NCBI RefSeq assembly: GCF_036323735.1
Contig: NC_086024.1
Span: forward strand, 61,300,924 to 61,364,923
Length of the DNA stretch: 64,000 nt
DNA from: Rattus norvegicus
Taxonomy: Eukaryota > Chordata > Mammalia > Rodentia > Muridae
Reading direction: 5' to 3'
Shown: positions 21,324 through 33,739 of the stretch, piece by piece
Layout: every line of letters begins with the position of its first letter
How positions within the stretch are numbered: position 1 is the first letter of the stretch
Translations under genes and position numbers: made by a program
Notes under the pieces: generated by a model
Told to the model about the DNA's origin: nothing
Seen by the model: only the letters and a program-made list of their open reading frames with translations
Databases searched by the model: none

Positions 21324-24301
21324 AGGGGGAATGAGAAAGTTGCAGATATTTAAGCATTAATATGTTTTGTTATTTGCTTACTTACTTTCTGTGGGGACTC
21401 TAATTCTGGTATTAGATTTTCAAGATGGTTCAAAGCAAAGGGAGGGTCTCCAAATGGAACCCGGTGCTTCTCTAGCTGCTTTGAGGTAGACTGAGGGGTT
21501 TTTAGTCAGGATCTTGTACTCAGTTGGTCAAGTTGCTGTTAGCATGTAAACAAGTTTCTTTGTCTTGCTGATAATTCTAGTTCTTCAAAAGGCTTTTACA
21601 ATCTTAAAGGATTCAGAATTATTTAAGTTAAATAGCTCTTAATTATCCTTTGGAAGGGGGATTGCATTTATGTGTTAATGAATGGTAAGTATCTGAAATT
21701 TAAGGTCATTTTTTGCTTATCTCTAAATGAAACTTACTGTAATAGATTACTCAGTATTGCCATGTAAACCATATATTCAGATAGGTTTCTCATAAAAATT
21801 TGCAGAGGCTCTTATGTTAACTTTTACTTGGTGTTTTTTGCCAAGTTGAAGGTTATGGGGCATTTTGTTTACTCAAGAATTTACTTGCTTATCCAAAATA
21901 AGTTACTATACTTACCTAGTTGTTCCGGAAGGTTTACTGGTTCTTAAAGATGTTTGAATTTGAAAAGTGAATCCAAATCTGGTTGGCAGATTTCAGATGT
22001 GCATAACAGCTGTTTCTGGAATTTTAAAATGTGGATCTGTGGCAGACTCTTATCATTTTTAGTACATTTTCTTTCTTTTATTTTTTTTTTACTTTCCACT
22101 TGATTTATTGTGTCTTATGGCTCAGATAGGAGAGTTGAATAATTTATCTGAGTTTGAGTTTATCATTTAAAACAGTACGGAATATTCTTATCTCTTCATT
22201 ACCTGCGAATCAACGCTGAAGGCTTATCTTTATATAAAGTAAACCTAGATAAGGACTAATGTATTTGGAGGAACATACTTTTACTTAGAAAAGAATTCAT
22301 AAGCTTAATTAAATACAGGAATTAATCTTGAGGGTATTTCTTTATTAAATACCAGGTGTGCTATTTACAAACTGCATTTTAGAATAATATAAACATTCTC
22401 AAAATAACTGCATGAATTTATATAGTTATGATGTAAGCAAATTTTATTAATGCAATTTAAAAATCTAATAGTAAGAAGGGTTTTTATTTTAAATGTTAGT
22501 GGACACGACATTTAGTTTTGGTTCTTCGCAATTAAGTATAATTATCGTGCACATATATCCTAATTTGGCTTATCCTCTGACCTGACCAATATTAGCTAAG
22601 AGATTGAAAAAAATTAACTGGTTAATTTGTCACTAGTTTTGTTCATTTGTGTTCTTCTGGACAGGAAGAAATTAATGGATTACTAAACCTGCAAAGTCTA
22701 AACTGTTACATATTTCTTTTCTTAATGCTCTCTAGCCAAGAAAGTAACCAGGGAATTTTAAGGCATTTTTGATTTTTTAAAAAGAGATCACTGACAATTA
22801 AAATTGACCAAGTTTCTCCCAGGAGTTAGAATCCCTCTAGGAAGCCAACAGGTCCAAAAATGTTTTTAGACATAAGAATCAAGTTTGCTACAGTATGTCA
22901 TATGATAATCACGCTGAAAACATTTCCCAGAGTTCCTAAATATAAATGATGCTTTCTTAGAATTTTTAATATGATTTTTGCTTGCAAGGATTTTTATAAA
23001 CTATACCAAGTAGAACACACTAATTACTTATGAGTAAATGATTGTCTTATTTCCAAAAGGCAGTTGAGGTAGAACAGGCAGGACTGTTGGAAGGTATGGA
23101 TGGAGTTCATATAGTCTTTTCTAAAAATATAATGGCATTTTCCTCTACAACTTTATCTCTATACAGAGATGGGAAACATGTTTATAAAAAGTAACTTCCC
23201 ATTAGAAACACTTTTCCAAGCCATAGTGCTGCAATTTTCAGGCTTGTAACAAATAAACCACACTTCAAAATCATCACATCCTGAAGGAAATTATAAAGCT
23301 AATGTTTTCAGTGACCACAATACTAGATAAAAGAAGAGGCTATGTGTATTTTCAATGTTATCAGAGCTAGTTTATATTGAACTTCACTAGGGACAATTCT
23401 TTATTGATTCTCAGTCCTTTGAGTTGGATTGCTAAGGACGAGCCATTGGAATTATTTGCTCCCTTGAAATAACTAGTTCAAATGCCACCCCTGTCATCAT
23501 TATAGCAACTTTGTGTTCTTAACTTGTTTTGAAAGCTGTAGTAAGTAACATCTAAAACTGTGGGTGGGTAGGGGGAGCAGAACTAGAAACTAAGTCAAGA
23601 AAGCATTGCACTTTTCTAAACATATCCAAGCAGTGCTCGCCTAGTAACAGAACTTATAGGAAAGTAATATGTTGCAGTGTATATCTCATGGGAAACAGTT
23701 ACTTTTGTCTTACTTTGTTGTCGCCTGGGTGTCCTGAGGTCCTCCACTCTGAAGGAGCTTGAGAGAACTCCACCCCAGGGTCAAAGGCTTTCTGTGACAC
23801 TATGAAGTCAATAGCAGGATGCAGCCACAGTTATACCTTTGGAGTTTTAACACCAAGAACAATGTTCTCCATCAAAGGTCACTATTATCTCATAGGAAGA
23901 AAGAGATAGCCTTTTCGTTTCATGAAATCATCAAATACTACTCTTGCTGATGGAGAAATAGAGACATTAATAGGTTTTTCTCAGTTTGCTTCTGATACAG
24001 CATTTACACCCAAATTATGTTTTTATGAGAGTTACTGGGAAGGTGAGCTGTTGTTATTCTTTATGTGTGGCCTTCACCACACACACAGTGCTCAGGAAAC
24101 TTGTTTTTTACTGTTGAAATATCCTAGGAAAATAGATGACAGCATGGGCCTTCCATTTGCTCTTCTTTCTTTTTCTTATTTGGCTCAGTATTTAAAACTC
24201 TAGTACTTCGTGTGGCTCTATGAAATGGGATCTGATAATTGAGCATTAAGGATGAACATATAGGTACTTGGAACTGGGTTGTAGATGATTCTTGGTATGT
24301 G

Positions 24302-24317
24302 TGTGTGGGTATGCTCG

Positions 24318-24362
<45 letters not shown>

Positions 24363-24437
24363 CTGTGTGTGTAGTGTGTGTGTGTGTGTGTACCTGTGTG
24401 TGTAGTGTGTGTGTGTGTGTGTGTGTACCTGTGTGTG

Positions 24438-24485
<48 letters not shown>

Positions 24486-24503
24486 CTGTGTGTGTAGTGT
24501 GCT
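24302..24503. repeat. (TG)n with nested higher-order repeat
   Basis: The motif ACCTGTGTGTGTAGTG recurs four times (starting about 24,361, 24,392, 24,427 and 24,483) separated by pure TG runs of changing length. The Val/Cys and Thr/His open frames here are artefacts. Confidence 0.95.
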
Positions 24504-24757
24504 GTAAGGAGTTACAGCTGCTATCATCCTTCGTTTGTTTTTGTTGTTGCACCAGAAAGTTCGGTAAGATGTGAAAGGACTTTAATGACGCTAATTTTTT
24601 AGTAATGGTAGAAGGTAGAACAAATGGAGCAAGTGTCCTTTGTGGCTAAATAATGTAAATGTGGCTCACCTAAGATCTACTGACAAAGGAAAAAAAAATA
24701 TTGTTAAATAGAAAAATTGGACTGAGTGGGTTATAGTGTCCTTTTTCTTTTCTTTAG

Positions 24758-24890
24758 AAAGTGTTGACCTGTGCTGGCGAAAGGTTGCTGAACTTTTTCT
24801 ATTGAGTTACAAAGACTGTAATATCTTGCATGTTATACTGCAACTTTATTTCTTTGATTTATGTATAACTTTGTAATTAAAAATAATAAA
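24758..24890 (+). other. Candidate intronic terminal exon in Etv1 intron 3 (unproven)
   Basis: A strong pyrimidine tract and AG (AG at 24756-24757) precede a block open in the exon 3 phase. Joined to exon 3 it gives 39 codons, then TAA at 24874-24876. ATTAAA (24876-24881) and AATAAA (24885-24890) follow at once. If used, it would yield a short ETV1 with the N-terminus and exon 3 but no ETS domain. The open frame is short enough to arise by chance, and no transcript evidence is available here. Confidence 0.2.
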
Positions 24891-25459
24891 AATAATGATA
24901 GAGTCAGACCTCTGTAGCACTGGAGGAAAAAAAAGAATCTGGCTGCAAACTGCGGCTGGTTGGCTCTTTGGGCTTCTCTTTTAAGTTTTCAAGTCACTGC
25001 AGGTCAGTCTAGTTCAAAAATGAAGCCGTTTTGAGACCTTCCCCTTTTCCTGCTTTGAGTGCACATGCAAAGAGTGTGTCAAGCATTAAAGGCCTCTCTG
25101 TCTAGGGAAGTCCCCCTTCCCTTTCTGTTTAAATATGTTTATATTTCTGCACTAATTAATGCTTTTACTTTGCAAGGATTTTAATGTGAAAACCGGATGT
25201 GGTCTATAAAACCAGGCTCAGTGAACTCATGATTATTTTGTTCCATGGACTGAAGCCTCATTTTAGGATTAGAAGGGGTACCACAGTGCAAATGTCTATT
25301 TTCTTCTTGGTTTACTTAAAAGAAAATGTAAATTTCTTTAGGTAAATTTGTTTCTAAACTTTGATCGGAATGCTATAAGCCTCAACAATGAGCTCTTATG
25401 TTCTTGTGGCTCAAATTTTGAGTGATAGGCAAGTGGGGGAAAAAAAAGCCATTCATTTA

Positions 25460-25556
25460 TTTATTTTATTGCTTGTATTATTTTGTTCCAGGGAATCAAA
25501 CTTAGGGCTTATCACATGCTCATCAAGTGCTCTGTCACTGAAGGACATCCTAGCCC
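25460..25556 (-). mobile_element. ID/B4-type SINE fragment
   Basis: ccagggaatcaaacttagggct, then cacatgctcatcaagtgctctgtcactgaagg is the reversed tRNA-like head of ID/B4 elements. A CT-rich stretch to about 25,670 follows. Confidence 0.55.
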
Positions 25557-27669
25557 TTTTAGTGGCCCTTCCTCGCCCCCCCTCCCGCCCCCGTTTTCTC
25601 CTTCCCACTTCTTGCTCTTCTTTCTCCCTTCTTCTCTCCACTTTTCCTTACTTTCCATTTTTCTCCCTAAGTTTTGTGCATCCATATTTTGGGAACAAGG
25701 TGCCCTGTAATGTAGGATGTGTGTATACATCTCTTTCCTCCTCTTCCCTCCCACACGCTTCTCTTTATGCATACGTATGTGTCGTTTATTTTAGCGTGTT
25801 TCTCAATGGATCCGTTTGAGAAAAAGCAGTAAACTTGGCGTGTTTACCCTGCAAGTTCAGCTTACTTGCTTCAGTTCTTTGGAAGGGTGTGACATGAAAA
25901 GATTGCGGTTGGGCCACATGGTTCATGCTGGACTGTGTTTTTGTGAATGGAGGCAGAAATCCAGTTCTGCCTGCTTGTCTTGAGGAAACGCTGAGGAGAT
26001 CAGCTGTCTCATTCACGGGCAGAAAGTATGAGTCATACATCTTCCGCCTTGTTTGGCTCCAGGTCATTGTTACAGTGGATAGAACTGGTTTTAATTAAAT
26101 ATTAACCCCTTTAATACTTGACATTTGTTTCTTTTGTAATTTTCCCACTCCTCCCCCGCTTGGCTTTAAAAGAAAACTCAACAGACAGCTAGCTTGTAAG
26201 AAGACGGTTTTTTTATTTGCCTGCAGCTAAATTGGAAAAAAAAATTTTTTTTAAACGTTCACCATTTCTTAAGCGGCGAATACTATTTTATTTAAACGTT
26301 GAAAATCGGCATAGAGCAGAAGCAAGCTGTATGTAAAACTGCTCTTCCCCAAGGCGGTGGTGCTTAAGAACACATATGAAAGTTGAAAAATGGGGCATCA
26401 ATTCTGTGACATTTTGGTTGCGATTAATACTTTTATGAATTTTTTTTTCCCAGAGTGCTGCTATGTCGCATCAGGCAAAGTATTAGAGAGCAGCTTTAGA
26501 GAGGAAGGTAGATTAAACCAATAGCCTAGAGTGCTTATAGTGTCCTTTTCAGGAAGAGCTTTGGAGACGAGTCGTAACTGGTCTATTAACGTGCAATGAA
26601 CTGATAGAGGGGCTTCAGCTCTTACCAGTAAAATGGTAATTGTTCACTCTTCATGAAAGTCTTTTATTGGTCTTTGGTACATATTTTCTCCCCTTCTCCA
26701 ATTTTCGTCTTCTTCCTCTTTCATTACATTGTGCCCAGAAACATTTTCATTCCCCAAAGATGATCACTTCGGGCATAGTTTTGACAGTAATGCAATAAAA
26801 AAATTTGAGATTTTTTTTTTTTTGCTTGGCTTCTAATTACTAATTTTTAACTTTGGCTTTGGTATGGCTTGCAGCAATATTTCAGGCAGCTGTAGTTTAC
26901 TTCTTCATAGAAGTCTTGTGAATTAAAGAAAAAAAATGTAGGATACAAGTGTGGGGATCTGTGTCATATTTTCCTTGCCCAAATCCAACTTGTGTTTTTA
27001 GTTAAATGCTTTCCTTCTCCTCCAACTTCAAGTTCGAGGTAGACTTGAGCTTTTGTCTATTTAAATAGGGTGCTGCTTTGCTCAGTCTATTCAGTTTCTT
27101 AAGATTAGCTTCTGTGAAAATGTGAGTCATATGTTTTTTGTTAAAATTCTGTAATATGTTCAAGCATAAGTGTGAAGTACTTATTCAGTATGTTAAGGAG
27201 TTAGAACAGAAATAGCATTCTTCATCCTTACTCTTTTTACAAATTGTTGGTCTGGAACTATTTTCTCCGTACTTAGGAGGTATACCTTCTAGATTCCTCT
27301 GCCCCTCAAATATTTTCCCTCACCCCACATATATGCCAACACCCAGCTCATGCCGCACACCCACAGGGGCCTTTTTTGCTGCTACTCATGTGGTGATGTG
27401 CTCTATGGAGCTGCGACTCCAGCTTACAAAACTAAGGCAAAGTCTTGCAGAGAGTATATCCGTACCAGCACCAGCATATTAAGTTGCATATAGCTCACTA
27501 CCTATTTTTAACCATTTATATTATCATTAGATTATTGAAATGATGTTTTATGATTTTATTGCATTTGTCTGCTTTGTGCTACCACACTGAAATGAAGGTT
27601 CATTTTAAATATAAAATTATCGTATTATTTTCTATGTGTAGGTACTTAGGCTGAATATTTGATGGGTAT

Positions 27670-27811
27670 ACCTAATTCCCTCAAATATCAGATCCCCTGG
27701 GACTGGAATTAGAGATGATGTGAGCCAGTATGTGAGGTGCTAGGAATTGAACCTGGGTCCTCTGGAAGAAGAGATAGTGGTCTTCACCATTGAGCCATCT
27801 CTCCAGCCCCA
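27670..27811 (-). mobile_element. B3/B2 SINE
   Basis: Ends gagccatctctccagcccc, the reversed B2/B3 head, preceded by ggaattgaacctgggtcctctggaagaagag and atcagatcccctgggactgg. Confidence 0.85.
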
Positions 27812-27869
27812 AATGTGGGCTTTTTAAAAGCACATTTTCCACCTCAATAGCTATATCTGTTTAGCTCTT

Positions 27870-28015
27870 TTGGTTGTTTTTGTTTTGTTGCTACTCTGTG
27901 TAGATCCTAGATGTCCTAGAACTCACTCTGTAGACGAAGATGGCCCCAACCTCAGAAATCGACCAGCCTCTGCCTCTCCAGTGCTGGAACAAAAGTGTTT
28001 GCCATGAAACTTGCC
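27870..28015 (-). mobile_element. B1 SINE
   Basis: Reversed B1: tctgtgtagatcctagatgtcctagaactcactctgtagac, then ctctgcctctccagtgctggaac. Confidence 0.8.
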
Positions 28016-28299
28016 CTGTATTTCTTCACATTTCAATTTTGAAGGAAAACTACAAGATGGATTTCATTTACTTGCTATTATTAAATATGTATCAAAGCAT
28101 TTCCAATTATTTTAGGTGTAAAAGCACATTGTAAAGTACATTTCTTCTATGTGTAACTCATCATTCTGAGCAGGAAGTCAAGTCTACCCCAATGTCCAAA
28201 CTACGTTGTCAATAGCAAAAATCTAATACAAGCAACTGAGAAGATGCCAGGACACCCACCTTTTCCGACTCAAGCCAGGTGTTTGCTTCTTTGCTTGCT

Positions 28300-28440
28300 T
28301 ATTTTTGAGACAGGGTCTCTCTGTGTAGCCCTGACTTTCATGGAACTGGCTTTGTAGACCAGGCTGGCCTCAAACTCAGAGACCCACTTGTTTCTGTCAG
28401 ATTGCTAGGGTTAAAGATACGAGCCACTACCTCCTGCCTC
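28300..28440 (-). mobile_element. B1 SINE
   Basis: Well-preserved reversed B1: gagacagggtctctctgtgtagccctga, then ttgtagaccaggctggcctcaaactcagag. Confidence 0.9.
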
Positions 28441-29254
28441 ATGCAGTCATGTTTGCTTGAAGTGAAAGCACACAAACAGACAAACAAAATCCCCCCAAAA
28501 ACAAAAGCAAACGCCTGGTCACAATAATGTCTGAAGAGCATTTGTGAATGTGACTTTTCAGAAAACAGACGTGGTAGAAGATTGGAAAGAAGGAAGGACC
28601 TAAGTCCTAAATATCTGGGATCATGCATAAAGGACTCGATGTATTAGTTTAAAAAATCTCTTTATTATATTAAGGTGGGTGGAGGGTGGTAATTGGCATT
28701 TACAGAAATTAAAGATTTACCCATAGGTGGCAAGTCACGAGTCTTTGAGGTGAAATTTATCCCTCTTGAAAGTTATTAAACATAGCATCAAATACTGAAT
28801 ACTGAATGTTGAATAAGAAGAAACACCTGTTTCTTATACAGGACGATCCAGCAGGTACCAGTGATGATGGGAAGTTATTGCTGGCTAATTACTATTTAGT
28901 GGTAGGGAATGGTGTGTCTTCAATGAAGTTAAGTACTGGTATGAGATAAAGCTGTCAGAGAGGAACTGTGTGATATATACATTTTAATACTAGGCAAGAT
29001 TGTCCTTGAATAGTCATATTCTTGTCGAAGGTAACATATACTTTATTAAACAAAATATTTACATTTGCAAAGAATGCTTTAGATAGAGATAGGGAAAAAC
29101 TATTGAAGTCGTCCTCCTTTTTTCTTCCTATGACATATAATTATGTCATATGAAATTCTGTTATTGTGTGGATTTTTTTCTTAACTCACTCACTTATCAG
29201 CCTGAAACATTTCATTAGAGGGTGATCATTGCTTTTGTTGCTGTTGTTGTTGAT

Positions 29255-29382
29255 ATGTGATTTTTTAGACAGAGCCTCACATTGTAGCCTAGGCTGGCTT
29301 GGGGCTCACTATTCTCATGCTAGCTTCAGAATAGTGGAGAGCCTTAGCCTTCCAAATGTTAGAATTACATGCCTGGCTAAGA
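29255..29382 (-). mobile_element. B1 SINE (diverged)
   Basis: gacagagcctcacattgtagcctaggctggc, then gccttccaaatgttagaattacatgcctggc. Confidence 0.75.
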
Positions 29383-30525
29383 GTGATTATTTTAATTGGC
29401 AATCCGCACACAGAAAAAGTTCATTAAAAAAAAAAAGAGCCTAACTGTTATCTGTCTCAATATGACATGATGGGATCAAAACTTACAGTATTGCACAACA
29501 GTGGTAAAGTAATACTATTAATGTGGTCACATGAAAGTAAATAATAATGATTGTTCTCTACATATTCAGCAAGATACAAAGGAACCCGGTTTCTGTTTTG
29601 TGTAATTTGTTTATACAAAATACATGCATATTTTTGTGTTTGAAAACTCAATAATATCCTACAAGATAGGTTATTTCAATGTCCACAGCAAAGGTAATAA
29701 ACATTTCAAGGTGCAGGAATGGACTTGTACTTCAGTTGCCCTGAATGAATTAAGTCCTCTCAACTAGAACTTTTTCTTTAGTAAAACGGGAAGCCATTTG
29801 ACCTTAAGGCCGATGAAACGGTGAGATCCTTATCCTCAGCACTGACTAATAGCCAGGGAAATAGTTTGCCTGGAAGGATGACATTTGTTTTATTGTCTTT
29901 TTATTTTTATTATTATGAATACAACTGTGAAAATATATTGTTTTGTTGCGTGCGGCCCCAGTCAATGGTCGTCCTTGCATTCTTGCATTTTTTTAAACTT
30001 TACATCTTGCTTTGAGCAAGTTTGGGGCAAATATTTTGAATGATGGTCGTCTGATTTGCAGGAGAAGGGACATACCAAGAGAAATCATTTCTAAAACCGA
30101 GGAGGGATTTGTGCGAATTCAAGTGAAGGAGCACATCGCTTACAAAAACCCTTTTAGGTCACTGAGATGGTCCACTTAAGCACCAGCAGTGGGTAGATCG
30201 AAACACCCTTAGCACAACACCTTCAAAATGCATCCGTTCACGATGTAGAAATCCTGCACCTTGTATTTTCCATCTCTTCAGTTTCTCTCTGGCAGGTGAA
30301 TTTCAGAGGAATCACATCTGCTTGGATACACTCAAGTTTTCCAGCTCTATGAATGGGCCTTTCTGTTTCCTCCCCTTGTTCTTTTACATAAAACCTTATT
30401 GGCAAATAATCATAGGTCCGAGCTCCATCTAAACGGGCCTTGCTTGACACATTTGATTCGATTCCTTATGTCTCTGCAGTTCCCCTTTTAATTTTTGTGT
30501 TTTAAATTTTCTTTTTCTTCTTCAG

Positions 30526-30579
30526 CTCAGGTACCTGACAATGATGAGCAGTTTGTGCCAGACTATCAGGCCGAAAGTT
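30526..30579 (+). CDS. Etv1: Etv1 coding exon 4 (residues 61-78 plus first base of codon 79), COP1-degron exon
   Basis: A 54-nt exon between acceptor ttcttcttcag and donor AGTT|GTAAGT. It encodes (A)QVPDNDEQFVPDYQAES. It contains two VPD motifs, V63-P64-D65 and V71-P72-D73, the second preceded by acidic residues. These match the DExxVPD-type peptides through which the COP1 ubiquitin ligase binds ETV1/4/5 and promotes their degradation (family knowledge). The exon is symmetric (phase 1-1), so skipping would remove both motifs and keep the frame, predicting a longer-lived protein. The following intron is 32.7 kb. Confidence 0.95.
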
Positions 30580-32389
30580 GTAAGTACAGCATGACTCATG
30601 TCTTGTGTTTTCTTTGTCTGTCTTTTTTTTTTTTTAATCGCTCTTCCCTTGGTCGGTTTCCACTTCCAGTGCCTTTCTCTGCATTGTCCCAGCGTTGTAT
30701 TGGGATCGCAGTTATGAGGTGTTTTTATTTGTCAGGTTGTGACATCAGCAAGATCCCTGCATGATCTGGGCAAAGTTTCCAGAGGTAGGCAAGGAGAGCA
30801 GAATTCTTAAGACACTGACTCTGTTCTCAATATTTAGTGCATTTCCTTGGAGAGGAAACAGGGTTTGCTGTGAATGTTTACTCCAATTTTGCCAGTGCGT
30901 TTACAAAGAAAAATCTGGGTGCTGATGGGAGGCAGAGTCTAAACCCATGCAAAATTACTTATCCTATAAGTTGTGGAAAGATCTTGGCTTGGACCTTCAC
31001 TGGCCAATTACATTACTTTATATTCTTTGATTTAACATTTAGCCTGATGTTTTCAGCTTCCAGGTTGCAAGAGTACATATGGAAGTAGCCTTTGGCTTCT
31101 TACAGCATCCCTTTTGTGTTCCTGTCCCTGAGCCTTGCTCCAGGGCCTGTCAGAATGCTGGAAGAGTGATTCATAGATACTTGCCCTCCCTTAATTGCAG
31201 AGTGAGCATTTTGCCTGCACAAACATAGTTGCCCCAGGGTTTACTGCTGATATTTATACTTTGCAATTCTAGCATTAACTGAGGCTACTGACCCGTGAAG
31301 TAAATCCAAAGGAGGAGCATGGTTACTCCTTGTCCCCCAGGGACTTGTTCCAATATTGCTGGGTGGATTCACATTTCCATGGACAGTCTTGGGCCTTGTG
31401 TTCTAGAGGCTCTTTTCTCATTGCACATACACTTCTATGCTAGAGCTTGATTGAGAAATTAGTAAGAAACTAAGAGTGACAACAATGAATTAGAACAATC
31501 ATAATAAAAATGTATCATTAAAGTTACTTAAAATTATGAATTATTTCTCAAACTTTTCTTTTCATATTTGACCTGGGTCTGATGGCAGGAAATTAAGCTT
31601 GTAGAAAGTGAAACTATCTATGGGTAGAGAACCTTATGCCATGTTATGAGAGTTGTATTATGTATTACTTACTTTCAATGCTGTTTAAAATGCTAACTTC
31701 CTGTTTTGTGCGTTCAGATTGTTGGTAGTATCAGATGAGTCCATGTCAGCAGCTACAAGAAATCCTTACTAGCCACACCTCATGAAAGTCACATTGTAGA
31801 CCTCGATCTCCCAAGTTCCTATATTAATACAATCATGTAACATGTTTGCTCCCAATGTCTGTTATCTTGAACAGATAGAGAGGGTCCTTAGAGGTTTCTT
31901 AAGGATAAAAATCAGTTAAGAGGTCAAAGAGGAAAAGGTATAAAAATGTGACTTCCAGGTAGTTTGTTTTGTCCTGACAGCCGGTCTGAGGCTGGAGTTC
32001 TCCCCAGTTTCTCCACATAAGAAGAGACTCATTCATCCAGCAGATGACAGGTTTCACTTATAGAAAAAAATAATCAATAACTTGATTTTTAAACACATTG
32101 TAGTAAAATGTAGACAAAACAACTCCATCATTTTAACCAGCTTAAGTGTAGAGTTCAATAACGTTAAGGACATCCTGATTGCTGAACTATCAAGGCAGTT
32201 TAGAATTTTCAATAAGCCCCAAACCCCTATACCCATAATGCAACAGCTTCTGACTCCCCAGTCCCTGCAAACGTTGCTCCGTCTCCTTTTATTTGTACTG
32301 AGATGTACCGTTTGATATCTGGTTACATGTATTTTATATATCTCTCATGAAACATATTCTTGAGATTTCAACCTTAAAAACTAGATACC

Positions 32390-33071
32390 TTCTGTGGCAT
32401 CCCTGTCCTCTTCTGGTCCTTCGATCGTTCTCACAACTCTTCCTTAACACTCCCTAAATTCCATCTAGTATTTGGGTGTGAGTCTCTGCATCTCTTTCGA
32501 TTGGTTGCTTGGTGGAGTCTCTCAGGAAACAATCTTGCTTCCTGTCTTGCAAGCATAATGGCGTATCATTAATAGTGTCAGGATTTGGTTCTTGTCCATC
32601 TAACTTGAACCTTGGAAGTTCCCAGAGACTGAATCAGCAACCAAAGAGCAAGCACAGGCCGGATCCAGACCTGCACATGTGTAGCAGATGAGCGGTTTGG
32701 TTCTCATGAGGATCCCCCAAACAACTGGAGCAAGGTTTAAGCCTGAGCTTGTTGCTTACCTGTCTGCCGGGTTGATTCTGGGCCCCTAAAGGAAAAATCT
32801 TGTCCGGCTTCAGTGGAAGAGGATGTGCCTAGTCCCACAGTGACTTGATATGTGTGTGGGATGGAGTGGGAGATTTAACACTCAGAGAGACACTTCTCAT
32901 TCTCAAAGGAAAAGATGAAGGATGGGGGGAGGACTTTCTTGAGGTGGTACTGGGAAGAGAGAAAGGGCTGATATTGGATTGTAAAAAGAATAATTTAAAA
33001 ACATTAATTAAAGAAAAAAGGAAAATAAAAGAACAAAAGACCTCTAAAACTATCAAAAAAAAAAAAAAAAG
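32390..33071 (+). mobile_element. L1 3' insertion with inverted 5' segment
   Basis: 32,390 to about 32,605 matches L1 antisense (ggtgtgagtctctgcatctctttcgattgg and the segment also seen at 8,230-8,340). About 32,612-33,071 is L1 3' UTR in sense orientation (gaagttcccagagactgaatcagcaaccaaagag), ending in a poly(A) run of 17 at 33,055-33,071. This is the classic 5'-inversion structure. Confidence 0.7.
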
Positions 33072-33739
33072 CAATAGCTAAATTTACCTCCACCAGGACC
33101 ACACTGACTGACTGAATCGTGGGAAGAGAAAGGTCATCTTTCTACCATTTTCTTTCCTGACTTTCTTTTCTGCAAAGTCAACTTGTCCTTTGGGTGAATG
33201 AATGACACCTCATTGAGTCATTTCATATCTATATAATTGGCAAGCATTCCAGAAGTGCAGCTGTCAGAATAGACAACAATGCCTTCAAGTGATTTTTACT
33301 GCTTTTCATATTCGACATCTTTATCAGCTTTGATCTTGAGTGCCTCATCCCTCATGCCTTCCCCCACAGCAAGGATGGTTTCTCCCTTCCGTTTTCCTCC
33401 TTCGATCCCCTTCACTCGCCACTCATTGTCCGTCTGTCTAATAAGCAGATGAAATGTGGCTACCGGGACCAGAATTTTGGCTTTCAGTTATATCGGATTA
33501 CTTCCATTTGAGACTCTTGCGGGTTACTGATAGGCCACACCCACAAGGCCATCATTTTCAACCCAGATCTCCTCTCTGCCCCTGGCTCCTCAACCTCTCC
33601 TGATACTCCCTAAGAGTCCCTATGTAAGTGACAAAATGTGACATCTGCAGACTCACCCCGTGCTTTCTGCTGTGTGTAGGTATAAAGCACAGTTTAGACC
33701 AGCCGAAGGTCTAAAGGCTGATCACACTAGACAGACCAA

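Larger units (their letters stand above)
20386..30525 (+). other. Etv1: Etv1 intron 3
   Basis: 10,140 bases, phase 1. The first 5 kb lacks recognisable SINEs or LINEs and holds only two TG microsatellites and several non-repetitive blocks. Candidates for conserved noncoding sequence are about 20,680-20,900 and about 24,950-25,210. A candidate terminal exon lies at 24,758. SINEs appear from about 25,450 on. Confidence 0.9.

Noticed and set aside
24124..24574. His/Thr and Val/Cys open frames
   Set aside because: Artefacts of the TG/CA repeat.
27790..27811. tRNA gene (A-box-like sequence)
   Set aside because: It is the tRNA-derived head of a B2/B3 SINE; no acceptor stem or anticodon arm follows.
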